Assembly (NCBI GenBank): GCA_021778575.1
Contig: JAJYCH010000104.1
Location: 1 to 9,823, forward strand
Source: Planctomycetota bacterium
GTDB taxonomy: Bacteria > Planctomycetota > Planctomycetia > Isosphaerales > Isosphaeraceae
Length of the DNA: 9,823 nt
Direction of reading: 5' to 3'
Part shown: in pieces, positions 1 through 6,682 of the stretch
Layout: the number at the start of each line of letters is the position of its first letter
How positions within the stretch are numbered: the stretch's first letter is position 1
The notes under the pieces: model-generated
Databases searched by the model: none
Seen by the model: the letters and a program-made list of their open reading frames with translations, nothing else
What the model was told of the DNA's origin: nothing
Made by a program: the position numbers and the translations under genes

Positions 1-239
1 GCTTGGGTCGGGGCTTCGGCGGTTGTTACGGTGGTTGCGGGCTCGGGCTCGGTTTCGGCTACGGCGGTTTCGGACTTGGTTACGCCGGTTATGGGTACGG
101 ACTTGGCGGCTTCGGTTTCGGTTATCCGTGGTACGGTTATGGTGGTTTTGGCTACGGCGGTTATGGGCTTGTCGGATACAACTCCTATGGGCTTGGCTAC
201 GGCGGAATTGGAGGTTGTGGCGGCGTCCTTTACTACTAA
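1..239 (+). CDS. Gly/Tyr/Phe-rich low-complexity protein, 3' part
   Basis: The reading frame is open from the left edge to a TAA at 237-239, so the 5' end lies outside the window; a TTG at position 3 could in principle be a start, but nothing upstream can be inspected. About 78 residues are visible. They are mostly glycine alternating with tyrosine, phenylalanine and leucine, in short irregular units such as GYGG, GFGYGG and GLGYGG, with three cysteines (two near the left edge, one near the end) and a C-terminus ending VLYY. The repeated aromatic/glycine pattern is maintained in this frame to the stop, which supports real coding. Proteins of this composition occur as short exported or surface proteins in many lineages, but no catalytic domain or named family is recognisable and I assign no function. 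It converges on the ABM-family gene at 437-745. The confidence is for coding, not for role. Confidence 0.6.
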   Translation, partial: LGRGFGGCYGGCGLGLGFGYGGFGLGYAGYGYGLGGFGFGYPWYGYGGFGYGGYGLVGYNSYGLGYGGIGGCGGVLYY

Positions 240-282
240 CGAATGGGAAGCAATGAACTTCCCGATTTCTCGACGTCTGGGC

Positions 283-312
283 GGCATGCTCTCCGCGTCC
301 TTTGAGCATGCC
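283..312. repeat. Perfect 9-bp inverted repeat between convergent genes
   Basis: The arm GGCATGCTC (283-291) and its exact complement GAGCATGCC (304-312) flank a 12-base loop. It sits between two convergent genes, where a transcript-end structure would be expected. Neither side has a T-tract, so it is not a canonical intrinsic terminator. A smaller hairpin, CGAGGG-cgg-CCCTCG, lies at 386-400 in the same gap. A role in 3'-end formation or mRNA stability is inference only. Confidence 0.4.
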
Positions 313-436
313 CCCGTGAACTTATTGCCGTCCCGTTCCTTGGGGCGTGGGAGCCTCCTCGACGAGCCTCTGCCAAACCAGTCACCGAGGGCGGCCCTCG
401 TCCAGCTTTGTTCGGTCCCAAAATCGAATCTGATGG

Positions 437-745
437 TCAGGCCGGTTCCAGGATGCTGAGCTTGGTTCCGACGACCATCGACTTGACCGTCTCGCGATAG
501 TCTTTCATGTGGGGCGCGGTCAGGTGAGATTTGAGGTGGTCGAGACTCTGCCATTTCTCGACGACCGTGACGACGTCGTCGCGGTTCGGCGGCTGCGCGG
601 CAAGACCCGAGGCGAGGTCGATCGCCGAGCGATATTCGAGGCAGCCGTCTTCCGCGAGGACTTGCGGGATAAGCTGGTGGAATTCCTTGAGGAACGCCTC
701 GCGCATTCCGGGATTCAGCTCGATCGTGGCGATGACGTGGATCAT
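437..745 (-). CDS. Antibiotic biosynthesis monooxygenase (ABM/YgiN-like) family protein
   Basis: This is a 102-residue protein, the usual size for single-domain ABM-family members, which form dimeric ferredoxin-like alpha+beta barrels. Known members include cofactor-free quinol monooxygenases such as YgiN and haem-degrading enzymes. Visible family hallmarks are the N-terminal strand MIHVIATIEL followed by a 'PGMREAFLKEF' helix, then 'EDGCLEYR' (residues 32-39), then the characteristic 'VVEKWQSLDHLKSHL' (61-75) and 'PHMKDY' (78-83). There is no signal peptide, so it is probably cytoplasmic. A QPPNRDD stretch (51-57) lengthens the loop before the VVEKW strand. The ATG at 743-745 gives the complete domain; the Shine-Dalgarno upstream is poor. 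Family assignment is firm, but substrate cannot be told from sequence. The neighbours do not suggest a pathway. Confidence 0.85.
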   Translation of the reverse strand: MIHVIATIELNPGMREAFLKEFHQLIPQVLAEDGCLEYRSAIDLASGLAAQPPNRDDVVTVVEKWQSLDHLKSHLTAPHMKDYRETVKSMVVGTKLSILEPA

Positions 746-1107
746 GGCGTGGTCGCTTTCAATAGTCCTGGTGGAATGGTCTCACGCAACGATTCTACCC
801 GATCAGGTCTAGTTGACTGACGACTTGATTTGCTTGAAATCGCCGGCTGGATCGGCTCGAATAGTTAAGACGAGCGCCATTCAGTCTTGCCCCGAGAGAG
901 GTGATGGGCCGGAATTCCGAAGGGTTGGTGACGAATACGGGGCCCGTTGGTGGGCACACGTCGCGGATCTCTCTGATGTCGCGCGGGAAGAAAGCGACGC
1001 GGGAAGCGAATCCTTCTTGCTGATCATCTTGGAAACGTCGGCGTTGGATGACGAGGCGGTTCTTCAGTGCCTCCAGCGAGCATCAACTCGGGGAAGGGAA
1101 TGATCCG
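746..1107. other. Intergenic region with no supported gene
   Basis: This 362-base gap separates the divergently oriented ABM-family gene and the DUF1080 gene, so it should carry both promoters. An open frame from a TTG at 813 to 1103 exists. It has no Shine-Dalgarno, no recognisable domain and a mixed composition, and it ends just ahead of the next gene's start, so I do not call it. I see no convincing -35/-10 pair, RNA structure or repeat. Confidence 0.4.
1090..1099 (+). promoter_or_regulatory. Ribosome binding site of the DUF1080 gene
   Basis: A purine run, GGGGAAGGGA, lies 8 bases before the ATG at 1108. It decides the start in favour of 1108 over an in-frame ATG at 1048, which lacks a comparable site and would put a hydrophilic extension ahead of the signal peptide. 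Confidence 0.7.
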
Positions 1108-1791
1108 ATGCGTGAACTCCGGAAGTTGGGTAGGTTTCCGTTGTTCGATCTGATTCTCGGGATCGGACTTTCCCTGATCCTCGGTGCGGATGATCCGGCG
1201 GCGACGATCAGTCTATTCGACGGGAAATCGCTCGAAGGCTGGCACAGGGCCGAAACGTATAAAGGGGGGGCGGTCAAGGCCGAAGGGGGGACGCTCCTGC
1301 TTGAAGCGGGTGGCCCGATGACTGCCGTGGCTTGCTCGCGCGCCGATCTGCCGACGACCGATTACGAGTTGACTTACGAGGCCAGGCGAGCAAAGGGGAG
1401 CGACTTCTTCGCGGCGGCAACTTTTCCCGTCGGGAAATCGTTCGTCACACTCGTCAACGGTGGCTGGGGTGGTAGCGTGACGGGACTTTCGAGCCTGAAT
1501 GGGTCGGATGCTTCGGAGAATGAAACCCGTCAGTTCGTCAAGTATGAGAATGATATCTGGTACAAGTTCCGGATTCACGTGACCAGCGCCGTCATTCGCT
1601 GCTGGGTTGATGACAAGGCGATCTTCGCCGTCAATTATCAGGATTTGCAAGTGAAAACGCGGATCGAGACTCGTCCCTGTCAGCCGCTCGGCTTTGCGAG
1701 CTACCGATCGGAAGGGGCGATCCGGGCGATTCAAATCCGGCGACTGAAACCCGACGAGATCCAGTCCAATAACCAGTCGGCCGAGCGTTGA
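1108..1791 (+). CDS. Secreted DUF1080 (3-keto-disaccharide hydrolase-like) protein
   Basis: This 227-residue protein has an N-terminal signal peptide: MRELRK, then a hydrophobic core around residues 11-26 ending LGA, with cleavage probably near residue 27. The rest is one DUF1080-type concanavalin-like beta-sandwich. It shows the hallmark opening ISLFDGKSLEGW (34-45), a TLLLEAGG strand (62-69), the YELTYEARR strand (86-94), VNGGWGGSVTGLSS (116-129), a WYKFRIHV strand (151-158), VDDKAIF (167-173) and a closing PLGFASY strand (193-199). DUF1080 domains are very numerous in planctomycetes. They are annotated as 3-keto-glycoside hydrolases or carbohydrate-binding modules, and enzymatic activity is demonstrated for few members. 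The domain stands alone, so the protein may bind or process a glycan outside the cytoplasm; this is inferred. The protease gene follows on the same strand after 367 bases, too far to assume an operon. Confidence 0.85.
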   Translation: MRELRKLGRFPLFDLILGIGLSLILGADDPAATISLFDGKSLEGWHRAETYKGGAVKAEGGTLLLEAGGPMTAVACSRADLPTTDYELTYEARRAKGSDFFAAATFPVGKSFVTLVNGGWGGSVTGLSSLNGSDASENETRQFVKYENDIWYKFRIHVTSAVIRCWVDDKAIFAVNYQDLQVKTRIETRPCQPLGFASYRSEGAIRAIQIRRLKPDEIQSNNQSAER

Positions 1792-2158
1792 TTTGCCTTG
1801 ATCATCGATCGTCCGGAGTGATGATATCTCTGGAACCAAAGCCCGTCGAAATGAGAAGTTTGTACAGTCTGGGAGAGTTCGTGCGATCGGTCCGACAAAA
1901 TTTGGAAAATCGTCAAAAAATTTAATCGTCGCGAAGAAGCCAGGCCTGTTATCTTTAAGAGCATACTCAACGATGAGTTTGCAAGAGATTTGCGTGACGG
2001 AAAAGCTGAGCGCACGCATCATCCAGCCGTCATCTGCTCCGAGCGAGTTCCCCCCCCGTCTTGAGTTCAACCAACCGAGGGATATCATGTCTCCACGGAC
2101 CCTCCCCAGCTTCTCGCGGAAATCCTCCCCGAATCGCGTGAACCGAGAAGTTGACCTC
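1792..2158. other. Intergenic leader with AT-rich block upstream of the protease gene
   Basis: This 367-base gap lies between two + strand genes. Bases about 1894-1930 are strikingly A/T-rich for this window (ACAAAATTTGGAAAA, then CAAAAAATTTAAT) and contain two AAATTT-type motifs, which fits an upstream promoter region. I cannot place a correctly spaced -35/-10 pair. The protease frame is open upstream from an ATG at 1973, but residues encoded before 2159 are hydrophilic and would precede the signal peptide, so I treat them as untranslated. No terminator hairpin with a T-tract is visible after the DUF1080 gene. Confidence 0.4.
2145..2150 (+). promoter_or_regulatory. Ribosome binding site selecting the protease start at 2159
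   Basis: GAGAAG is placed 8 bases before the ATG at 2159, which begins directly with a signal peptide. A competing site, GAGGGA at 2077-2082, lies only 4 bases before an in-frame ATG at 2087, which would add 24 residues to the n-region. The downstream site is preferred because of its spacing and the compact signal peptide it gives. Confidence 0.55.
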
Positions 2159-4435
2159 ATGCGACGATGGACCGGATTCTGCTGGGTTCTCGTTGCCTCC
2201 GCGCTTTTGTTATTAACTCCGATCGACGTCTTCGCTCAAACCACAATTGACAAGGCCGTGCTTGATCGGGTCAAGGACGCCACGGCGTATATCAAGATCA
2301 AAGCCGGTAAGTTGCAAGGCAGCGGGTCGGGCTTTGTCTTCAAGAATCTTAACGGTCGTGTCCTGGTGATGACAAATCGCCACGTCGCGGTTCCGGAAGC
2401 CGATGAGATCGAGCCGGGAACCAAGGTGGAGCTTTCCGCCGTTTTTCGGAGCGGAACGAGCCAGGAACAAGAGGTTCCCGCCAAGCTGGTCGCTTACAGC
2501 CGAGGCGAGGCGGCCGACCTGGCGGTCCTTGAGGTCACCGGGCTTCGCGATGTCCCCGCCCCGATCTCGGCCGACCTTCCGGTGACCGAGAGCGAGATGT
2601 ACGAGACGATGCCGGCGTACGCGATCGGTTTCCCGCTCGGCGGCCAGATTCAGCAAATCGCCGGAAACGTCAAGCAGAACCCGGCGGTCACCGTCAATGC
2701 CATGACGATCAGCAGCCTCCGGCGCGATGAGTCCAGCATGCTGGCGAGAATCCAGCTCGCCGGTTCGATCATCGGCGGCAATAGCGGAGGTCCCGTCGTC
2801 GACGTCAAGGGACGCTTGCTCGGGGTGGTTGTGTCCCGACTGGTGGGCGAGAACGTCGGTTTCGCGGTTCCTCCGGTCGTGATCTCCTCGTTCCTCTCGG
2901 GAGGTCTGGGAGAGCCGCTCCTGGTGGAGGTCCTGCGGTCGGTTGGCCCGGATACCCAGCTCAAGATTGTCTGGAGGATCAGCGATCCACTGAGCCGCGC
3001 GAGTGCGTTCGGAGTCAGCTTTACCCATAAACCCATCGCCCCTGATGGATTCAAGCGAGTCAGCGGACCAAGCTCAGGCTTTCCCCTCTTGCCTGACGCA
3101 AAACCGATGAAAATGATGAGGGATGGTGATCTGGCGACGATTACTTTTGCCTTGCCGATCAACCGAACTGAGGACCGTAAAATTCATCTTCAGTTCGTTC
3201 TCTTTGATTTCACGGGCAACATCATTGGTTCGAGCATTCCCCTGCCTCTGACGATCCCCGACCGTCCCGGTCGGATCTTTGACGCCGATCAACAAACCAA
3301 AGCCAAGCAAATGGCGATGTGGTCGTGCGAGACAAACCTTAGCGACGGTGTGAAGATGCACCACAAGCCGGGCACGACGACGATCGACCTGCCGGCCGGG
3401 CTGCCGCTCAACAACGCACCCCAGTACGACCTGTTCAATGCCCCTTGTGCATTGGTCAAGGTCGATGGGGACTTCCTGACCAGTGTCGAAGTTGGTAACA
3501 CCTTTGATCCGGGCGGAGAAGGCGTGATGGTCCCGAACGGAAAACGCCCCTTGCCGTTCAGCTTCCAGTCCGCCGGCTTGTTGATCTGGCAGGACGAACG
3601 CAATTTCGTCCGGTTCGAGCGCAACAAACGCTCGGATGGAAAGATCGCCATGACCAACCAGATTCTGGTCGAAGTCTACAAGAACGGTAAGTCGGTCGCG
3701 GTTCACTACCTCGATATTCGTGAGCAGGAAATCGCCCTGGCGGCCATCCGGCGAGGGGGCACACTGACGCTCTATTTCGCGTTGCCACCGGACAAGCTGG
3801 CGAAGTTCTACGATATGGCGATCGACTTCCGGAAAGACGTCTTCGTCGGCGTGGCTGCGGCCAACCTGTCGAAGCGAGAGTTTCATGCGAAGCTCGAAGA
3901 CTTCCGGCTGACGACCCCCGAAGGGCAGCCGATCGAGGCCAAGCCGTACAAGATGGCCAAGCTCGTTGACTCCGGGTTCACCAAGCTTCCCGATGGAACC
4001 CAGGTTTACGAAGGGGCGACGATGAGAGCCATCGGCCGGAATGCCGACTCGGTCGCTCCCCAGACCGACATGGCGAACTACAAGGGAAGCTGGTCGGATA
4101 ACCGTCAACTCCTCTGGTCGAACGATAAACCCGACGGCGTCCTCTCGATTGAACTGCCGGTCGAGTCCGACGGCAAATACGAGATCAAGGCCAAACTGAC
4201 GCTCGGTCCTGATTACGGGATCGCGAAGATCGACCTCGAAGGTAAGCCCTTCTACAAGGGGGGGAAGATCGACTTCTATTCACCGGAAGTCCGTCCCACC
4301 TCGCTCCTGTCGATGGGAACTTTTTCCCTGAACAAGGGCAAACGGAAGCTGAACATTACCATTTTCAAGAAGAATGCGAAGTCAACGGGCTATCACATCG
4401 GGATTGACGAGATTCAACTCGTCCCGGTCAAGTAA
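2159..4435 (+). CDS. Secreted trypsin-like serine protease with C-terminal beta-sandwich domains
   Basis: The protein has 758 residues. Residues 1-26 are a signal peptide (MRR, a hydrophobic VASALLLL core, cleavage likely at VFA|Q). A chymotrypsin-fold protease domain follows at about 30-245, with the triad His75 in TNRHVA, Asp120 in AADLAVLE and Ser209 in GGNSGGPV; the latter two contexts resemble DegP/HtrA-type proteases. No PDZ domain follows. About 255-370 is a beta-rich linker, and about 385-585 resembles a DUF1349/concanavalin-like sandwich (AGLLIWQDERNFVRFER, then VFVGVAAANLSKREF and KLEDF). The last ~140 residues form another beta-rich module resembling galactose-binding-like accessory domains (SDGKYEIKAKLTLG, then HIGIDEIQLVPV). 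It probably acts outside the cytoplasm, with accessory domains targeting it to a glycan or glycoprotein; targeting is inference. It is followed by an intrinsic terminator. The protease call is firm; names for the C-terminal folds are tentative. Confidence 0.85.
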   Translation: MRRWTGFCWVLVASALLLLTPIDVFAQTTIDKAVLDRVKDATAYIKIKAGKLQGSGSGFVFKNLNGRVLVMTNRHVAVPEADEIEPGTKVELSAVFRSGTSQEQEVPAKLVAYSRGEAADLAVLEVTGLRDVPAPISADLPVTESEMYETMPAYAIGFPLGGQIQQIAGNVKQNPAVTVNAMTISSLRRDESSMLARIQLAGSIIGGNSGGPVVDVKGRLLGVVVSRLVGENVGFAVPPVVISSFLSGGLGEPLLVEVLRSVGPDTQLKIVWRISDPLSRASAFGVSFTHKPIAPDGFKRVSGPSSGFPLLPDAKPMKMMRDGDLATITFALPINRTEDRKIHLQFVLFDFTGNIIGSSIPLPLTIPDRPGRIFDADQQTKAKQMAMWSCETNLSDGVKMHHKPGTTTIDLPAGLPLNNAPQYDLFNAPCALVKVDGDFLTSVEVGNTFDPGGEGVMVPNGKRPLPFSFQSAGLLIWQDERNFVRFERNKRSDGKIAMTNQILVEVYKNGKSVAVHYLDIREQEIALAAIRRGGTLTLYFALPPDKLAKFYDMAIDFRKDVFVGVAAANLSKREFHAKLEDFRLTTPEGQPIEAKPYKMAKLVDSGFTKLPDGTQVYEGATMRAIGRNADSVAPQTDMANYKGSWSDNRQLLWSNDKPDGVLSIELPVESDGKYEIKAKLTLGPDYGIAKIDLEGKPFYKGGKIDFYSPEVRPTSLLSMGTFSLNKGKRKLNITIFKKNAKSTGYHIGIDEIQLVPVK

Positions 4436-4485
4436 TCGATCGGGCCTTTCCCCTCGACCACTATCATCGAACTTGAAAACGATGA

Positions 4486-4507
4486 GGCCCCGGGTCAAAC
4501 CGGGGCC
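4486..4507 (+). terminator. Intrinsic terminator after the protease gene
   Basis: A perfect 8-bp GC stem, GGCCCCGG (4486-4493) with CCGGGGCC (4500-4507), encloses a 6-base loop, GTCAAA, and is followed on the + strand by TTTT (4508-4511). It starts 51 bases after the protease stop. In the opposite direction the downstream T content is weaker (TCATCGTTTTC), so it is mainly a + strand terminator but may help stop the convergent transcript. The stop codon of the convergent gene lies in the loop. Confidence 0.85.
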
Positions 4508-6387
4508 TTTTGTGTTGTCTGGTTAGACACACGACGGATCTTCTTCCAGAGGAGCCAGGCAGGGATGAGGCCGAGTATCGCTCCGAATCGAAAGAGCACC
4601 CCTACCATTTTCCGGGCCTTGGCCAGCAACGGAACTGGCCTCGTTAGATCCTCGTCGGCCAGAACGATGTCGTGATATCCGTTGAACATCTCCTCCCAGC
4701 TCTGTTTGCCGGTCCGGACCTCGGCAGTCGGGTCGGGGTTGTCGGGATTGTTCGACGAGTTATCGAAGTGAGCCACACAGCGGAGGATTGTCCCGGCGGG
4801 AAGCCGTTTCGGCTCGGCGAGTTCGTATCGGTTTTGCCAGCGGAAGTCGTAGCGAGGAACGTCAAGGAGAATCTCCTCGCGACCGTCCGGAAAGATCGCA
4901 TCGTAGCGGAACGACTTGCCCCTCAGGTGCATATGAGGGAACAGCGCCAGCAGCAAGACATCGTCATCAAACCGGCGTGAGCGTTCGACCCGATGGTCAG
5001 CGACACCCGGTGGAATCCGCAGGTCGGGGTCGAAGACGAGATTCGTGGCCACCTCGCGCTGAACCTTGGCGGGGTCGGCGAAGACAAGCCCGATGCTCGT
5101 CCGGTCACTCTGCGGAGTTCCGATCGGCGAGTAATGGACGACAAAGAGCAGATGCCACCCGGCCGGGATTCTCTTGGCGGAACCCAGCGGGAGGACCATC
5201 GGCGGCGAACCGGGGGTCATCGCGTCGAGGCAATACGAACCCAGTTCGCCGGTCTCGTCAATTTCTCCACGGCTCGTTGGGTCTTTGAGAAAGACATTGC
5301 AGTGGTGAACGACTTTGCGGTTACCGGGCTGGATCTCGGAGGCGGCAATCCACTTGTCCTCGGTAAATCCAGGGTCTACCTCAAAATATTGATAGTCGAT
5401 CACCCCTTCCGCTGGAACATTGTAGGACTGAGGCATGGTGACGACCTGGTCTGGTTTGGAGATCCGCCAGCCCTCGGAAAACTTTGCCGAAGGGGGGAGA
5501 TCGGCCGGATTGCCTTCGGGAACCCCAGCTTCGACCCATTCCGCGATCCGGCGTTTCTCCCGGTCGGTCAAGCGTGAGTCGTTGGCGAATCGACCGTGAG
5601 CCGGGTTGGCATGCCAGGGGGGCATCCGGCCGTCGTCGACCGCGCTGGCGATCGAGCCTGCCCAGCTTGCCGCCTGCCGATAGGTCTGCAACGCGAACGG
5701 ACCGACTTGCCCGGGTCGGTGACATTCCACACAACGTCGCTGGAAAATTGGAGCAATATCTCGCGAGTAAGTCGTGGCTCCGGGCAAGATCGAATCTGTG
5801 GGGCGGTTGATCGGACAACCCACCGCATCAACCTCGGGTTGAGTCACGTGCCGCCCGGCAATCAACTCCGCCAGAGCTTCGGAAAGGTCTTGCCGCATCG
5901 GTTCTGGTTTACGCGAGCCGATCGCATATTGGTCGTCGATTCGACCGCGATAGCGAATGCGTCGTTGTTGGTCGAGAACGACCACCTCGGGTGTTCGCCG
6001 GGCTCCGACCTGGTCGGCCAGCTTGGCCTGTCGATCGAGGATGACTGGAAAGTCGAACGAATGAGCGGAAGCAAACCGCCGGAGGTCGTCCGAGGTCTCG
6101 AGCCCATCACAGGCCACGCCGACGAAGCGAACTCCTTTTGCGTGATGATCGCGTGCCAGTCGTGCCAGTCGGTCGCCATAAAGTTCGGCGAGCGGACAAT
6201 CAGCCCGAACGAAGGCCAGTACGAGAATCGGTTGGTCTTGCCAGTCGGCCAACCGACGGGTTTTCCCATCGAGGTCGGAACACGCGAATTCGGAGACCAC
6301 AGTGCCGATCGACGGCCGATCCACTCCCGGAACGTCGAAGCCGGCTGACCCGACCGCGAACAAGCTCAGCAGGACAACCGACCACAT
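4495..6387 (-). CDS. Redoxin / cytochrome c / PHM-like copper monooxygenase fusion, membrane-anchored
   Basis: The protein has 630 residues from an ATG at 6385-6387, with GGAG (6396-6399) 8 bases upstream. It opens with a signal peptide (MWSVVLLSLFAVGSAG). Residues ~25-180 are an AhpC/TSA-redoxin-like thioredoxin fold with a single active-site-type cysteine, Cys64, in ADCPLAELY (no CXXC). Residues ~206-293 are a c-type cytochrome with a CVECH haem site (219-223) and a probable distal Met in GRMPPW (Met255). Residues ~303-578 resemble copper type II ascorbate-dependent monooxygenases. By motif comparison with PHM/DBH, His361-His362 (VVHHCNV) and His418 (VHYSP) match the first copper site, and His485/His487 (FPHMHLRG) and Met567 (EEMFNGY) match the second. 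A C-terminal transmembrane helix lies at about 594-614, followed by a basic KKIRR. It should be exported and anchored, with the domains on the non-cytoplasmic side. Substrate is unknown. An in-frame start at 6498 is rejected: no Shine-Dalgarno, and it buries the signal peptide. Confidence 0.85.
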   Translation of the reverse strand: MWSVVLLSLFAVGSAGFDVPGVDRPSIGTVVSEFACSDLDGKTRRLADWQDQPILVLAFVRADCPLAELYGDRLARLARDHHAKGVRFVGVACDGLETSDDLRRFASAHSFDFPVILDRQAKLADQVGARRTPEVVVLDQQRRIRYRGRIDDQYAIGSRKPEPMRQDLSEALAELIAGRHVTQPEVDAVGCPINRPTDSILPGATTYSRDIAPIFQRRCVECHRPGQVGPFALQTYRQAASWAGSIASAVDDGRMPPWHANPAHGRFANDSRLTDREKRRIAEWVEAGVPEGNPADLPPSAKFSEGWRISKPDQVVTMPQSYNVPAEGVIDYQYFEVDPGFTEDKWIAASEIQPGNRKVVHHCNVFLKDPTSRGEIDETGELGSYCLDAMTPGSPPMVLPLGSAKRIPAGWHLLFVVHYSPIGTPQSDRTSIGLVFADPAKVQREVATNLVFDPDLRIPPGVADHRVERSRRFDDDVLLLALFPHMHLRGKSFRYDAIFPDGREEILLDVPRYDFRWQNRYELAEPKRLPAGTILRCVAHFDNSSNNPDNPDPTAEVRTGKQSWEEMFNGYHDIVLADEDLTRPVPLLAKARKMVGVLFRFGAILGLIPAWLLWKKIRRVSNQTTQKAPV

Positions 6388-6395
6388 TTGCGCCG

Positions 6396-6399
6396 CTCC
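6396..6399 (-). promoter_or_regulatory. Ribosome binding site of the redoxin/cytochrome/copper gene
   Basis: On the - strand GGAG is followed by 8 bases and then the ATG at 6387. No comparable site precedes the alternative ATG at 6498, so this supports the shorter protein that begins with a signal peptide. Confidence 0.55.
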
Positions 6400-6437
6400 G
6401 CTCGCACCCAGAAAAAGGAAATCCCCTTCCGTAACTG

Positions 6438-6465
6438 AGTATAGCCCGGACTGGATTTCCAATCC
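6438..6465 (-). promoter_or_regulatory. Possible promoter with inverted repeat upstream of the copper-protein gene
   Basis: Reading the - strand, a TATACT hexamer (6438-6443) matches the sigma-70 -10 consensus at five of six positions and would give a leader of roughly 45 bases before the ATG at 6387. No good -35 lies at 16-18 bases. A TTGGAA lies only 13 bases upstream. A small palindrome, GGATT-TCC-AATCC (6453-6465), covers that position and could be an operator. This is a candidate only. Confidence 0.25.
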
Positions 6466-6682
6466 GAGGTAAAACCTGAGCGCGAGGCGAAACGGCATCC
6501 AAATTGGACAGGTGTCTCGCAGGCAACAATTTCCTACCTAACAAGGCCTCCGATGCCGGCAGCTCAACAAGCTCAAGCCCAAACTAAAAAGTTGGAAAGT
6601 TGCTCGATCCCGCTGGACTCGATCCGCCATTACCCTTTGGAATCAATCTGTTGAGACTTCATTCTTCGATCAAAGACGGAAG
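6466..6682. other. Gap between the copper-protein promoter region and tRNA-Ser
   Basis: There is no supported gene here. A direct repeat CTCGATCC occurs at 6603-6610 and 6617-6624, and an AACTAAAAAGTT palindrome with an A/T run lies near 6583-6594. Read on the - strand, this A/T run gives CTTTTTAG some 90 bases after the tRNA. No GC-rich hairpin abuts it, so I do not call it a terminator. Confidence 0.3.

Noticed and set aside
1..239. Tandem DNA repeats resembling a CRISPR or satellite array
   Set aside because: The repetition is irregular at DNA level and follows codons for Gly, Tyr, Phe and Leu in one frame, so it is protein low complexity, not an array with spacers.
813..1103. Open frame of 96 codons on the + strand before the DUF1080 gene
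   Set aside because: It starts with TTG, has no Shine-Dalgarno, no recognisable domain or consistent amino-acid pattern, and ends just before the next start. It is better explained as chance openness in GC-rich DNA.
1213..4108. Long - strand open frames opposite the DUF1080 and protease genes (271 to 344 codons)
   Set aside because: They are antisense to well-supported genes, rich in Arg/Asp/Gly as expected for antisense of GC-rich coding sequence, and show no family motif.
4788..6348. Long + strand open frames opposite the redoxin/cytochrome/copper gene
   Set aside because: They are antisense to an ORF with clear domain motifs throughout, with arginine- and proline-rich low-quality translations and no initiation signals.
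6388..6498. N-terminal extension of the copper-protein gene from the ATG at 6498
   Set aside because: It has no Shine-Dalgarno, would place 37 residues before the signal peptide, and contains the likely -10 element TATACT.
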